A stretch of DNA of 64,000 bases from Streptomyces sp. CMB-StM0423 (GCF_002847285.1 NZ_CP025407.1:5645001-5709000); one strand, 5' to 3'; shown: positions 10,250 through 19,290, counted from the stretch's first letter. Numbers and translations are program-made. Notes: generated by a model from the letters alone, not told the origin.

Positions 10250-12201
10250 GAAAGCTCCTCGGTGGCGTGCGGGCGCGGGCCGTCCGCGGGGGTGAGGGCG
10301 AGGACGGCGCGGGCGATGGCGTCGGAGTCGCCGAGCGTCACGGAGTTCACCCCGGGGCGTATACCCGCGGCGGTCACCCAGTGCACGGCCTCGGTCGGTA
10401 CGCCGTAGGCGAAGCGGCGGGGGTGGAGCAGTCCCGCGGCGTCGAGCAGGCGGTACGGGCGCTCGCCGACGGCCAGGCCGCCGGTCACCACGTCGGCGCC
10501 GGAGTCGCTGGAGATGCGGTACGGGCGGCACTGGCCGGTGTCGAGGAGATGGGTGAGCAGCGGGTCGGCGGTGCGCCGGATGTCGGGCTCGGGCAGCCGC
10601 GCCTCGATCAGCGCCGCGGCCCGCACCGGCGGGCCCTTGACCCGGCTCGACTCGGCGACGAACGCCGGTTCCCCGCTCGTACGGTCGATGCGTACGCGCA
10701 GCTCCGGGCCCATGAACTCCAGGACGCCCGCGTTGGCCAGGGCGATGGTCTCCTCGATCCGGGAGGCGGGCGGGCCGATGGACAGGTAGGCGTTCAGCGG
10801 CGTGTACCAGTTCTGCAGGTCGTCGCGGTACGAGATGCCCTCCAGGCCGCCGTGGTCGACCACGAGGCGGATCTCGTTGCGCAGGTCGCGCAGCACGTCG
10901 AGCGCCGCCTTGAGCGGCCCGCTGACGTTGCCCTCGCGGGCTTCGCGGACGTCCTCTGCGAGGTGCCCGAGCAGCCAGTCGCGGAACTCGTCCCGGCCGG
11001 CGAACTCGCGTGTCGCGTACGGGCGGTCGATACGGTCCCAGTCCCAGCGGTCCGCGGCGGGTATCTGGTGCTCGTCGAGCAGCGCGGCCTCCACCTCGGC
11101 GGTCGGCGCGGCGAGGTACCGCGCGACGAACGCCTCCCGCTCCGTACCCCGGCCCCGGGCCGCGAGGAGGGCGCCGTAGTAGACGCTCGCGACCTCCTTG
11201 GCGATCAGCGGCCACAGGTCGACGGCGAAGTACACCCGCCGGCCCGCGGCGCCGCGCTCGCGCAGCCGGGCGATGACCTCGGGGGTGAGCAGCCGCGGCT
11301 CGTAACGGCCGTGCGCGCCCTTCTCGTTGTGGCCGCGGGCGTGGTACGGAACGCCGCGCCGGGAGCCGGCGAACAGCCGCGGCTCGCGGCCGGACGGCCG
11401 GTACACCAGCCGGTCGCCGCTGCGCTCGAACCGGCCGCCGCGGCCGGTGGTGAGCAGCGCGAGGTGGTCGAAGAAGTTGAGCCCGAGCCCGCGCAGCACC
11501 ACGTTCTCCCCCGGCCGGATCCCGGACAGGTCGGCGTCGGCGGGGTTCACGGGAGTGACGAGCACGAGCCCGCACGCGGCCGCCTCCCGCGCCAGTTCCT
11601 TCTCGCGCTCGGTGGCGCGCGCCGGCAGGTGCCCCTGGGCGAGGACGACGGCGTCGAGGTGGCGTAACCGGGTGCCGTCCGCGAGGGCGAGGCACTGGCC
11701 GGCCCCGTCCTCCTCCTCGTCCAGCGCGACCGCCGTGGACCGGTGGACCTGTACGGTGACGTGCTCCGGGGCACCGGCCACCACCCGGTGGAAGGTGTCG
11801 CCCAGGTAGTGCCCGTAGAACGCCCGCGTCGGATAGTCGTCAGGGCCCAACTGCCGGGCCTCGGCCAGCGCCCCGCCCGGCAGCCCGGGGCCCGCCGCGT
11901 CGCCCCGTACGACGGATCGCGCCCACTCGTACAGGCTGGGCCCGGCCTCGATCGGCCCCTCCATCTCCACGCTGTCGTCGGTGTAGACGGTGACCTGGGA
12001 GGCGACGGTGTTCATGAGCAGCAGATCCGGCTGGTCCGTGCGCCACACCCGGCCCGCCCCCGGCGGGTGCGGGTCGACGACGTGGATGCGCAGTTCCCCG
12101 TGGGCCGGGGACTTGCGCTCGTTGGCGCAGATCCGCTCCAGGACCGACAGGCCGCGCGGCCCGGCGCCGACGACGCAGACGTTCAACTGCCCGTTGGACA
12201 T
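10246..12201 (-). CDS. FAD/NAD(P)-binding protein, CreE-like aspartate N-monooxygenase candidate
   Basis: A 651-residue flavoprotein. It opens with an FAD-binding Rossmann loop V-V-G-A-G-P-R-G (residues 10-17), followed by L-S-V-L-E-R-I and a V-V-D-P-H-P-P-G-A-G-R-V-W-R segment, the hallmark of the PF13454 family that includes CreE and FzmM. Family knowledge: those enzymes perform the NADPH- and O2-dependent six-electron oxidation of L-aspartate to nitrosuccinate. I prefer the ATG at 12201 because the GAGGAG site is 9 nt upstream; the in-frame GTG at 12207 would be only 3 nt away. It is the first gene of a two-gene operon with the lyase. No diazotase, amide ligase or other biosynthetic gene is beside it. 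Other PF13454 proteins of unknown function exist, so the substrate is inference. Confidence 0.72.
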   Translation of the reverse strand: MSNGQLNVCVVGAGPRGLSVLERICANERKSPAHGELRIHVVDPHPPGAGRVWRTDQPDLLLMNTVASQVTVYTDDSVEMEGPIEAGPSLYEWARSVVRGDAAGPGLPGGALAEARQLGPDDYPTRAFYGHYLGDTFHRVVAGAPEHVTVQVHRSTAVALDEEEDGAGQCLALADGTRLRHLDAVVLAQGHLPARATEREKELAREAAACGLVLVTPVNPADADLSGIRPGENVVLRGLGLNFFDHLALLTTGRGGRFERSGDRLVYRPSGREPRLFAGSRRGVPYHARGHNEKGAHGRYEPRLLTPEVIARLRERGAAGRRVYFAVDLWPLIAKEVASVYYGALLAARGRGTEREAFVARYLAAPTAEVEAALLDEHQIPAADRWDWDRIDRPYATREFAGRDEFRDWLLGHLAEDVREAREGNVSGPLKAALDVLRDLRNEIRLVVDHGGLEGISYRDDLQNWYTPLNAYLSIGPPASRIEETIALANAGVLEFMGPELRVRIDRTSGEPAFVAESSRVKGPPVRAAALIEARLPEPDIRRTADPLLTHLLDTGQCRPYRISSDSGADVVTGGLAVGERPYRLLDAAGLLHPRRFAYGVPTEAVHWVTAAGIRPGVNSVTLGDSDAIARAVLALTPADGPRPHATEELS

Positions 12202-12468
12202 GGACACCTACTCCTCGGAAGCGATGTACAGGACCCTTGGGCGGGAGAATTCCACAATGCCCGACCTCACAGCGATGACAAGTTCCTGTGAGGTGGCCGC
12301 GACCGGCTCCAGCGGCAGGGCGCTGACGTGCGGATCGCCGCCCCGGCGGGGCGCCGGCCCGCACCCTCCCCGCACCGGTCGGTGGAGCCGCCCCGCCACG
12401 TCAGGCCCGGGCCCGCGGCCGTCACGCGGTAGCGTCGGCCGTGTGCGCTACGTGATCACCGCCCCGGT

Positions 12469-13488
12469 GTGCCGGTCGTGAACCCGGGCAGTACGGGCTC
12501 GCGTACCCGGTGGACGCGCATCGGGCGGCTCTGGTGGGTGCTGGCGGCCGGGCTGGTCACGGTGGGGCTGCTGCTGGCGGTCTCGCAGCGCGGCGAACTG
12601 CGCCGCGCCCTCGAACTGCTGACCCACGTCAGCCCCGCCAAGGCGCTGGTCGCGCTGCTGTGCCAGGCGGTGTCCCTGGCGTGTCTGGCCGGGCTGCAGC
12701 AGTGGCTGCTGGCGGTCGGCGGGGTGCGGGTGTCGCTGGCCGCAATGGGCCGGATGGTGCTGGCGGCGAACGCGATGGCCGGTGCGCTGCCGGGCGGTGC
12801 CGCCTTCGGCGCGGCCTGGCTCTACCGCGAGTTCCGGCGCCGGGGCGCCGACCGGGCGCTGACGGCCGGGGTGCTGGCGGCCTCCGGAGTGCTGTCCGCG
12901 CTGGCCCTGGTGGTCGTGATCGTGCTGGGCGTGCTCATGGCCGGGACCCGGGGGCCCGGCACGGCCCTGCTGTGGACCCTCGCCATCCTGGCGCTGCTGG
13001 CCGTGGCCGGCCTGATCGTGCTGCGCTCGCCGGCCGTACGGAAGGCGATCGGCCGCCGCTGGGAGCGGATCGCGGCCCGGCACGAAAGCCTCGGCTCGGC
13101 CGGGCGGGCGACGCGGGAACTGGTCGAGCACGCCCGCACGGTCCGGCCCGGACTGCGGCCCTGGCTGACGCCGGCCGCGCTGGCCCTGCTCAACTGGCTG
13201 CTCGACGCGGCCTGTCTGCTGGCCAGCCTGTGGGCGCTGGGCCTCCCGGTGCCCTGGAGCGGTCTGCTGCTCGCCTTCGCGCTGGTGCAGATCCCGGTCA
13301 GCGCCCGCATCACCCCCGGCGGCCTCGGCATCGCGGAGGCCAGCCTGACGGGCCTGCTGGTCGTCTACGGCCTCCACCCCGGCCAGGCGTTCGCGGCCAC
13401 CCTGCTCTACCGGATCTTCAGTTACTGGCTGCTCGAACCGATCGGCTGGGGGTGCTGGCTCGCCACCGCCCTGGAGCGCAAGCGCTGA
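12469..13488 (+). CDS. YbhN/LPG-synthase-TM-like (UPF0104) integral membrane protein
   Basis: A 339-residue polytopic membrane protein with about eight hydrophobic helices, beginning W-W-V-L-A-A-G-L-V-T-V-G-L-L-L-A near residue 22. It carries the UPF0104 family features G-A-L-P-G-G-A-A-F-G (near 103) and R-I-T-P-G-G-L-G-I-A-E-A-S-L (near 280), which correspond to the flippase domain of lysyl-phosphatidylglycerol synthases. The soluble transferase half is absent, so it is likely a lipid or polyprenyl-linked substrate transporter in the cytoplasmic membrane. GTG at 12469 is used; a GTG at 12478 is possible. It is divergent from the FAD-protein/lyase operon across about 270 bp; whether the two are related is unknown. 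Confidence 0.8.
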   Translation: MPVVNPGSTGSRTRWTRIGRLWWVLAAGLVTVGLLLAVSQRGELRRALELLTHVSPAKALVALLCQAVSLACLAGLQQWLLAVGGVRVSLAAMGRMVLAANAMAGALPGGAAFGAAWLYREFRRRGADRALTAGVLAASGVLSALALVVVIVLGVLMAGTRGPGTALLWTLAILALLAVAGLIVLRSPAVRKAIGRRWERIAARHESLGSAGRATRELVEHARTVRPGLRPWLTPAALALLNWLLDAACLLASLWALGLPVPWSGLLLAFALVQIPVSARITPGGLGIAEASLTGLLVVYGLHPGQAFAATLLYRIFSYWLLEPIGWGCWLATALERKR

Positions 13489-13527
13489 GCGGGCCGGGGG
13501 TGAGGCGGCCGGGCGTGGCGCCGGGAG

Positions 13528-15150
13528 TCATCCGCCGCCCAGGCGGACGGCCTTGACCAGCAGGAGCAGCGCGCCGAGCAGCAGGTAGCAGCGCAGCAGG
13601 ACCATGGCGGTCCTGCGCCCCGCCGACCACCGTACGGGCGCGAGGAGGGCCAGCGGCGGCATGCGCCAGGCCGCCTTCTCCGCGGCCGATGCCGCGGGCC
13701 GGCCCGGCCGGCGCGTACGGAGGCGGAAGGCGACGGCGGCCACGGAGACCAGCGCCGCGGCGAACGCCGCCCCGAGCCACAGGAGGAGCCGGCCCGCGTC
13801 GACGTGCGGGAGGACCGTCGAGACCATCAGCGTGCCGGAGAGCAGGAGGAGCACGGTGACGATCAGGCCGGCGACGGCGTTCAGCCACCGCCGGTTGACC
13901 CACGGGCCGAGGACCGCCGGGTCGTTGCAGAGCAGCAGCAGGAAGACGGTCGCCGACGGCAGCAGCAGCCCGGCCAGGGCCTGGACCGCCTCGGTGATGA
14001 CGCCGAGGGGCGCGCCGGGGAGGAGCACGATGCCCGCGGCGGCGAGCACGAGCGTGCCGTACGAGAGGTAGAACGGCCGCGCCTCGCGGAAGCCCCGGCG
14101 CAGCGAGTGCCGTACGCGGAAGACGTCACCGAAGGCGTAGCTGGTGGCGAGGGTGACCGCGGCGGCGCCGATGATGCTGGCGTCCAGCAGGATGACGGCG
14201 AACATCACGCCGAGGGCGGTGTGGTGCGCACCGAGGGCGTCGGCGATGCCGGCCGCGTCGGTGAAGTGGCCCTGGGCGGAGGTGCCGCGGACGGCGAAGT
14301 CGGCGACCATCATCAGCGCCGCCGCGCCCGCGACCACGACGAGGGAGCCGAGGACGGTGTCGGCGCGCTCGTAGCCGATGAAGCGCGGGGTGATGCGCTT
14401 GTCGATGACGTTGGACTGCTGGAAGAAGAGTTGCCAGGGGGCGACGGTGGTGCCGACGATGGCGATGACCAGGAGCACGGCGTCGCCGGAGACGCCGCCC
14501 TGGATGCCGGGGGAGACGAAGTCGCGGGCGGCCCGGCCCCAGTGCGGCTGGCTCAGCAGCGTGAGCGGCACGATGAGCAGGCTCACCGCGATGAAGACGA
14601 ACATCGACCGCTCCCAGCGGTGGAACGCGCCGCCGGCGGTGACCGCGATCAGCAGCAGCGCCGCCAGCGGCACGGCGACGTACCGGGAGACGCCGAGGTG
14701 GGTGGCGGCCAGGGAGACGCCGATGAACTCCGTGACGATGGTGAGGAAGTTGAGGACGAACAGGTCGCCGACGCTGAACCAGCCCCAGAAGCGCCCGAAC
14801 CGCTCCATGATCAGCCGGGCGTGGCCGACCCCGGTGACCGCGCCGAGCCTGACCACCATCTCCTGGTTCACCACGAGGACCGGGATCAGCAGGAGCAGCA
14901 CCCACAGCAGCGAGTAGCCGAAGTCCTGGCCCGCCTGCGCGTACGTGGCCACGCCGCCGGCGTCGTTGTCCCCGACCATGACGATCAGCCCCGGGCCGGT
15001 GATCGCCAGCATCGTCACCACCCGGGTGCGCAGCCCCCGGCCCCCGCCGTCCCCGGCTTCGGCGCGCACCCGGCCGAGCGCCCCGCGGATCTCCTCCGTC
15101 TCGTCCGTTTCGCCCGTGCTGCCCGTCCCGCCCGGCGCGTCGCCGCTCAT
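13528..15150 (-). CDS. NRAMP-related transporter (probable Mg2+ type, NRMT)
   Basis: A 540-residue NRAMP-fold carrier with about 11 transmembrane helices. In classical NRAMP Mn2+/Fe2+ carriers the metal site is D-P-G-N in helix 1 and M-P-H in helix 6. Here helix 1 reads G-D-N-D-A-G-G (residues 60-66) and helix 6 reads T-V-A-P-W-Q (235-240), so the metal-selective methionine is replaced by alanine. This is the change seen in NRAMP-related magnesium transporters, which carry hydrated Mg2+. Its ATG overlaps by 4 nt the stop of an MgtE_N/CBS protein, which independently points to magnesium. The basic, hydrophilic loop near 485-505 precedes a final hydrophobic pair. Mg2+ as the substrate is inferred. 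Confidence 0.82.
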   Translation of the reverse strand: MSGDAPGGTGSTGETDETEEIRGALGRVRAEAGDGGGRGLRTRVVTMLAITGPGLIVMVGDNDAGGVATYAQAGQDFGYSLLWVLLLLIPVLVVNQEMVVRLGAVTGVGHARLIMERFGRFWGWFSVGDLFVLNFLTIVTEFIGVSLAATHLGVSRYVAVPLAALLLIAVTAGGAFHRWERSMFVFIAVSLLIVPLTLLSQPHWGRAARDFVSPGIQGGVSGDAVLLVIAIVGTTVAPWQLFFQQSNVIDKRITPRFIGYERADTVLGSLVVVAGAAALMMVADFAVRGTSAQGHFTDAAGIADALGAHHTALGVMFAVILLDASIIGAAAVTLATSYAFGDVFRVRHSLRRGFREARPFYLSYGTLVLAAAGIVLLPGAPLGVITEAVQALAGLLLPSATVFLLLLCNDPAVLGPWVNRRWLNAVAGLIVTVLLLLSGTLMVSTVLPHVDAGRLLLWLGAAFAAALVSVAAVAFRLRTRRPGRPAASAAEKAAWRMPPLALLAPVRWSAGRRTAMVLLRCYLLLGALLLLVKAVRLGGG

Positions 15151-16421
15151 GCGGAGCCGGGCGGTGGGGCCGGCGGCCGGTACGGCGGGCGGGTGGCCCC
15201 GGCCCGCTGCCGCCAGTCCCGCGGCACGATCACCTCCAGCACGTCGTCGACGGTGATCAGCCCCAGGATCCGGTCCCCGTCGTCGACGACCGGGACGACC
15301 AGCAGGTTGTGGTCCGTCATCAGCAGGGCCACGTCCTCGACGTCGGCGTCAGGACCGACCCGTACCGGATCCGCGTCCGCCAGATCCCCCAGGCGCCGCG
15401 CGGGATCGGCCTGGACGAGCTCCACCAGCGGTACGACCCCCGCCAGCCGGTGGTCCTCCGCCGTCACGAAGACGCTCGTCAGCGACTCCGGCTGGAGCGC
15501 GCCGGCGTCCCGTACCGCCGCGAACGCCTCCTCGGCCGTACCCGAGCCGGGAAACGTCAGCACGTCCAGGGACATCAGCCCGCCCGCGCTCGCCGGGTGG
15601 AACCCCAGCAGCGTCAGCACCCGCAGCCGCTGCTTGGCGCCCAGGGCGTCCAGGACGGGCTGCCGCCGCTCCTGCGGCAGCTCGCCCACGGCGTCGGCCG
15701 CGTCGTCCGCGGCCATCCGCTCCAGCACCGCCGCGATCTCGGCGTCCGACCGCTTGAGCAGCAGCCGGGCCTGCACGTCCGGCTCCAGCTCCTCGAACAC
15801 GTCGGCTTCCAGCTCCGGGTCCGCGCCGACCGCCCGGAGGAGGTCCCGCGACTCGCCGCGGTCCGCCTCCTCCAGCAGATCCGCCAGCACGGCCGGCTTC
15901 AGCCGCCCCAGCCGGCCGTGCACCCGCCGGCCGGGCACCGTGGCGGCGTGCCCGATCAGCGGTTCGAACGACTTCCAGTCCCGCCAGCCGGAACCGGTCC
16001 GGCCGCCGCGGCGCAGCCAGCGGGGCCGGCGCCGCCGGGTGCCGACCCTGGTCACCGCCCAGCCCGCGGCCACCGGCTCCAGCAGCACGTCGTACACCCG
16101 GACGAACTCGGCCTCCCGCACGTCGATCAGGCGGTGCCCCAGCACGTCGGTACGGAGCAGCACCTCGCCCCCGCGCCGCTCGAACGCGCGCACGTCCAGC
16201 CGCCCGCTCGTGAGGGTCACCCCCTCCGCGCCCCACCGCTCCACCTGGTCGGCGGGCACGAACACCTCGCGCTGGCCCAGTTCCCCCACCACCCCCGTCA
16301 CCAGCGGGTACTCCGGTCCGCGCAGCCGCACGATGACGTCCGAGACCCGCCCGACGACCTCCCCGTGCCGGCCGAACAACGGCCTGCCCACGACCTCCGC
16401 CAGCCCAAGGGAACCCTCCAT
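15147..16421 (-). CDS. PRC-barrel / MgtE_N / CBS-pair magnesium-sensor-like protein
   Basis: A soluble protein of about 424 residues. Order of parts: a PRC-barrel-like module near residues 7-70 (V-G-R-P-L-F-G-R-H-G-E-V-V-G-R-V), a variable linker, a helical MgtE N-domain near 180-285 with its repeated L-x-x-L-E-P-D and M-x-x-D-D-A-A-D patterns, and a tandem CBS pair near 290-410 (T-V-D-D-V-L-E at the end). It lacks the MgtE membrane channel, so it is a detached version of the MgtE Mg2+ gate, coupled (ATGA) to an NRAMP-type carrier that would supply the pore. Start: ATG 16421 lies 7 nt after a TATTTT -10-like hexamer, suggesting a leaderless message; the ATG at 16439 is an alternative. Role as Mg2+-responsive regulator is inference. 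Confidence 0.8.
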   Translation of the reverse strand: MEGSLGLAEVVGRPLFGRHGEVVGRVSDVIVRLRGPEYPLVTGVVGELGQREVFVPADQVERWGAEGVTLTSGRLDVRAFERRGGEVLLRTDVLGHRLIDVREAEFVRVYDVLLEPVAAGWAVTRVGTRRRRPRWLRRGGRTGSGWRDWKSFEPLIGHAATVPGRRVHGRLGRLKPAVLADLLEEADRGESRDLLRAVGADPELEADVFEELEPDVQARLLLKRSDAEIAAVLERMAADDAADAVGELPQERRQPVLDALGAKQRLRVLTLLGFHPASAGGLMSLDVLTFPGSGTAEEAFAAVRDAGALQPESLTSVFVTAEDHRLAGVVPLVELVQADPARRLGDLADADPVRVGPDADVEDVALLMTDHNLLVVPVVDDGDRILGLITVDDVLEVIVPRDWRQRAGATRPPYRPPAPPPGSA

Positions 16422-16572
16422 GGGGAACAAAATAGACATTCAACCCAGCTCGCGCGGGCGCGGACACGACCCCGGCCCTGTGCTCCGGACACCGGGGACG
16501 CCGGGTGAAGGGGCGGTGTCGCTGACCTGCCGCCCGGGATCGGTGCCCCACGCTTGCCGGGTGACGGGAACC

Positions 16573-18765
16573 ATGGGGCACGTGGACGGCAGCACGGCGG
16601 GTCCTCCGGGGCCCGCCGCCGTGCTGCCGAGCCTGAGCGAGGAGCAGGTCCGGGCGCTGCGGCGGGTGGGCAGGGCCTGGGGACGGGTGTCGGCGGCCCC
16701 CGAGGTGTGGCGGCGGGCGCTGCCGGTGGAGCCGGACGTCGGGTCGTTCCCGGCCAAGGCGGAGGCGAGCACGGCGTGGTTCGGGCGGGTGGTGCCGCTC
16801 TCCCCGCTGCGGAGGCGGGCCGCGGAGGGCCGGGCGCCGGAGGGCGGCGGCCCGGCGGAGGCGGGCTCACGCGTACGCCGGGTGCTGCTCGGGGCGCCGC
16901 TGGCGAGTTCGGCGTTCGTCAAGGAGCGGATGCGGAAGCTGGTGGCGCTGCCGGTGCTGTCGGCGGACGTGCTGTCGTCGGTGGCGTACGCGCCGGAGGC
17001 CATGCTCGCCGTACTGGTGCTGGCGGGCGCGGCGGGTCTCGCGTACTCGCTGCCCATCGCCGCGGTGGTCGTCTTCCTGATGCTGGCGGTGGGCGTGTCG
17101 TACCGCCAGACGATCCGCGCCTATCCGCACGGCGGCGGCTCGTACATCGTCGCGGGCGACAACCTGGGGTCCGTCGCGGGGCTGGTGGCCGCGGCCGGGC
17201 TGATGACGGACTACATCCTCACCGTCGCGGTCTCGATCGCGTCCGGGATCGCCGCCGTCACCTCCGCGCTGCCGGGGCTGCGGCCGCTGACGGTGCCGCT
17301 GGGCGTGCTGGTGATCACGGTGCTCCTCGCCGGGAACCTGCGGGGCATCCGGCAGGCCGGCAGCCTGTTCGCCGCCCCCACCTACGCGTTCATCATCGCC
17401 ATGCTCGCCCTGATCGGGTACGGGCTCTTCGACGCGGCGCGCGGCGGCTTCCACCGGGTGCCCGCGCCGCACGTGCCCGTCACCGAGACCATCGGCGTCC
17501 TGCTGATCGCCAGGGCCTTCTCCTCCGGGGCGACCGCCATGACCGGGATCGAGGCCATCTCCAACGCCGTTCCCGCCTTCCGGCCGGTGGAGTGGCGCAA
17601 CGCCCGTGCCACCCTGACCGGGATGCTGGGCCTGCTGATCACGATGTTCGTCGGCGTCGTGGCCCTGATCCACCTCACCGGGGTGGTGCCCACCACCAAG
17701 GAGACATTGCTCTCCCAGCTCGCCCATCTCTTCTTCGGGAACGGATGGTTCTACGTCTACGTCCAGGCGGCCACCGCCGCCGTGCTGCTCCTGGCCGCCA
17801 ACACCGCCTTCAACGACTTCCCCCGGGTCCTGTCGCTGCTGGCCCGGGACGAGTACGTACCCAAGATGTTCCTGCGGCTCGGGGACCGGCTGGCGTACAG
17901 CGGCGGCATCGTGCTGCTGTCCCTGGCCGCGGCCCTGGTGTACGTCGCCTTCGGCGGCAAGACCAACGCCCTCATCCCGCTCTACGCCGTCGGCGTCTTC
18001 CTCGCCTTCACGCTCTCCCAGTCCGGCATGGTCGTGCACTGGTGGCGGCGGCGTGACCCGCACTGGCGCAAGAGCCTCGTCTTCAACGCCACCGGCGCCG
18101 CGCTGTCCGGGCTCGTCCTCCTGACGGCCGGCGTCAGCAAGTTCACCGCGGGCGCCTGGGCCGCGCTCATCGCCATCGCCCTCTTCCTGCTGGTGACCAC
18201 CCGCATCAAGCGCCACTACACCACCGCGCGCGAGACCCTGCGGCTGCAGCCGCACGCCGTCGACCTCCCCGCCCGCACCGCCACCGGACCGCTGGCCCCC
18301 GCCGCCCGCACCGCGGACGGGCTGCCGGCCGACCGGGAGACCGAGGAGATCCCCGAGGAGATCCACCACCTGTCGGTGGTCCCCATCGCCACCCTGGACC
18401 TCGCCGGCATGCGCACGCTGGCGTACGCCGCGTCCCTCGGGCAGCCCACGCTGGCGGTCCACATCAGCATCTCCGAGGAGGAGGAGCGGCGCTTCCGCGC
18501 GTACTGGAGCCTGTGGGGCAACCACCTCCCGCTGCAGACCGTCCTGTCGCCGTACCGCGCCCTCGTCGCCCCCCTGGTGCACTACATCGAAACCCTCCAC
18601 CGGCTCAATCCGGACCTGACCCTGACGGTGATCCTGCCGGAGGTCGTCACCCGGCACCGGCGGCACCAGATCCTGCACAGCCGCACGGCGGGCAGGCTGC
18701 GGCGGGGCCTGCGCCATCTGCCGAAGATCGTCATCACGACGGTCCCGTTCCACCTGCCGTGCTGA
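16573..18765 (+). CDS. KimA-like APC-superfamily potassium transporter
   Basis: A 730-residue APC-superfamily transporter with about 12 helices and a C-terminal cytosolic domain. After a ~100-residue N-terminal extension comes the block L-L-G-A-P-L-A-S-S-A-F then L-P-V-L-S-A-D-V-L-S-S-V-A-Y-A-P-E, which is the diagnostic start of KimA (YdaO)-type K+/H+ symporters. The C-terminal ~150 residues (from I-H-H-L-S-V-V-P-I) resemble a universal-stress-protein fold, the domain to which c-di-AMP binds in KimA. K+ import at low external K+ is therefore the best call. ATG 16573 is used; the GTG at 16561 is also possible. Divergent from the Mg2+-type locus over about 150 bp. Confidence 0.8.
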   Translation: MGHVDGSTAGPPGPAAVLPSLSEEQVRALRRVGRAWGRVSAAPEVWRRALPVEPDVGSFPAKAEASTAWFGRVVPLSPLRRRAAEGRAPEGGGPAEAGSRVRRVLLGAPLASSAFVKERMRKLVALPVLSADVLSSVAYAPEAMLAVLVLAGAAGLAYSLPIAAVVVFLMLAVGVSYRQTIRAYPHGGGSYIVAGDNLGSVAGLVAAAGLMTDYILTVAVSIASGIAAVTSALPGLRPLTVPLGVLVITVLLAGNLRGIRQAGSLFAAPTYAFIIAMLALIGYGLFDAARGGFHRVPAPHVPVTETIGVLLIARAFSSGATAMTGIEAISNAVPAFRPVEWRNARATLTGMLGLLITMFVGVVALIHLTGVVPTTKETLLSQLAHLFFGNGWFYVYVQAATAAVLLLAANTAFNDFPRVLSLLARDEYVPKMFLRLGDRLAYSGGIVLLSLAAALVYVAFGGKTNALIPLYAVGVFLAFTLSQSGMVVHWWRRRDPHWRKSLVFNATGAALSGLVLLTAGVSKFTAGAWAALIAIALFLLVTTRIKRHYTTARETLRLQPHAVDLPARTATGPLAPAARTADGLPADRETEEIPEEIHHLSVVPIATLDLAGMRTLAYAASLGQPTLAVHISISEEEERRFRAYWSLWGNHLPLQTVLSPYRALVAPLVHYIETLHRLNPDLTLTVILPEVVTRHRRHQILHSRTAGRLRRGLRHLPKIVITTVPFHLPC

Positions 18766-18767
18766 GG

Positions 18768-18804
18768 GCCGGCGGGCGGAACCGGCCGGATGCCGCCCGC
18801 CGGC
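18768..18804 (+). terminator. Hairpin terminator after the KimA-like gene
   Basis: A perfect 12-bp inverted repeat, GCCGGCGGGCGG at 18768-18779 and its complement at 18793-18804, with a 13-nt loop, begins 2 bases after the stop codon. Confidence 0.65.
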
Positions 18805-18924
18805 GCGTCGGCCGGATTTTCGGGCATGGGGGCGGCGAAACGGGGGATGCGAGGCGCAGGGAGCGCGATGGCCGGCGGCGGGGTCCGCAGGTTGGGCCCT
18901 CCCTGGGGGAGGAGGGCAGCCCTG

Positions 18925-18997
18925 CGCCCCCGGCAGGACTCGAACCTGCGACCAAGCGCTTAGAAGGCGCCTGCTCTATCCGCTGAGCTACGGGGGC
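18925..18997 (-). tRNA. tRNA-Arg (anticodon UCU)
   Basis: The minus strand folds as a 73-nt cloverleaf. The acceptor stem pairs GCCCCCG with CGGGGGC (7 bp). The D-arm follows with TAGCTCAGC-GGAT-AGAGC. The anticodon loop reads CTTCTAA, giving UCU, which decodes AGA (and AGG by wobble); the T-arm contains GGTTCGAGTCC. The discriminator base is G and no CCA is encoded, which is normal for actinobacteria. AGA is extremely rare in this genome's codon usage, so this tRNA could influence translation of genes with AGA codons. Confidence 0.95.
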
Positions 18998-19290
18998 CGG
19001 TGTGGCGTGGAACGGTGGCCGGGCTCGGCGGATCCGTGACCTTGCCAGAGGTAAGGATAGGGCTCCGTTGAGCCACACCCGGTAGCTTCACTCCGGCACC
19101 ACCTTGTGGAGGTTCAGTGAAGCGTCCCGATAATCGCAGGCGAGTGCGATTCGCGCACCGCTTTTTTCGGTGCGGTGCCGGTGGTGTTGTGCAGTCGTTA
19201 TGCCCGCGTGGCGGAAGCTTCCGGGTTGAAGAAGGCGCGCTGCGGGGCTAAACGCTTTCAAATTCGGATGGAAGCGGGCATTCTTCGCAT

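Noticed and set aside
13804..16560. Long open plus-strand frame continuous with the KimA-like gene
   Set aside because: It runs antisense through the NRAMP-type and MgtE_N genes, has low-complexity Arg/Asp/Gln composition and no domain; it is open only because of the high G+C content.
16422..16572. M-box or c-di-AMP (ydaO) riboswitch upstream of the ion-transport genes
   Set aside because: The gap is only about 150 bp shared by two divergent promoters, and I could not recognise a conserved core of either riboswitch.
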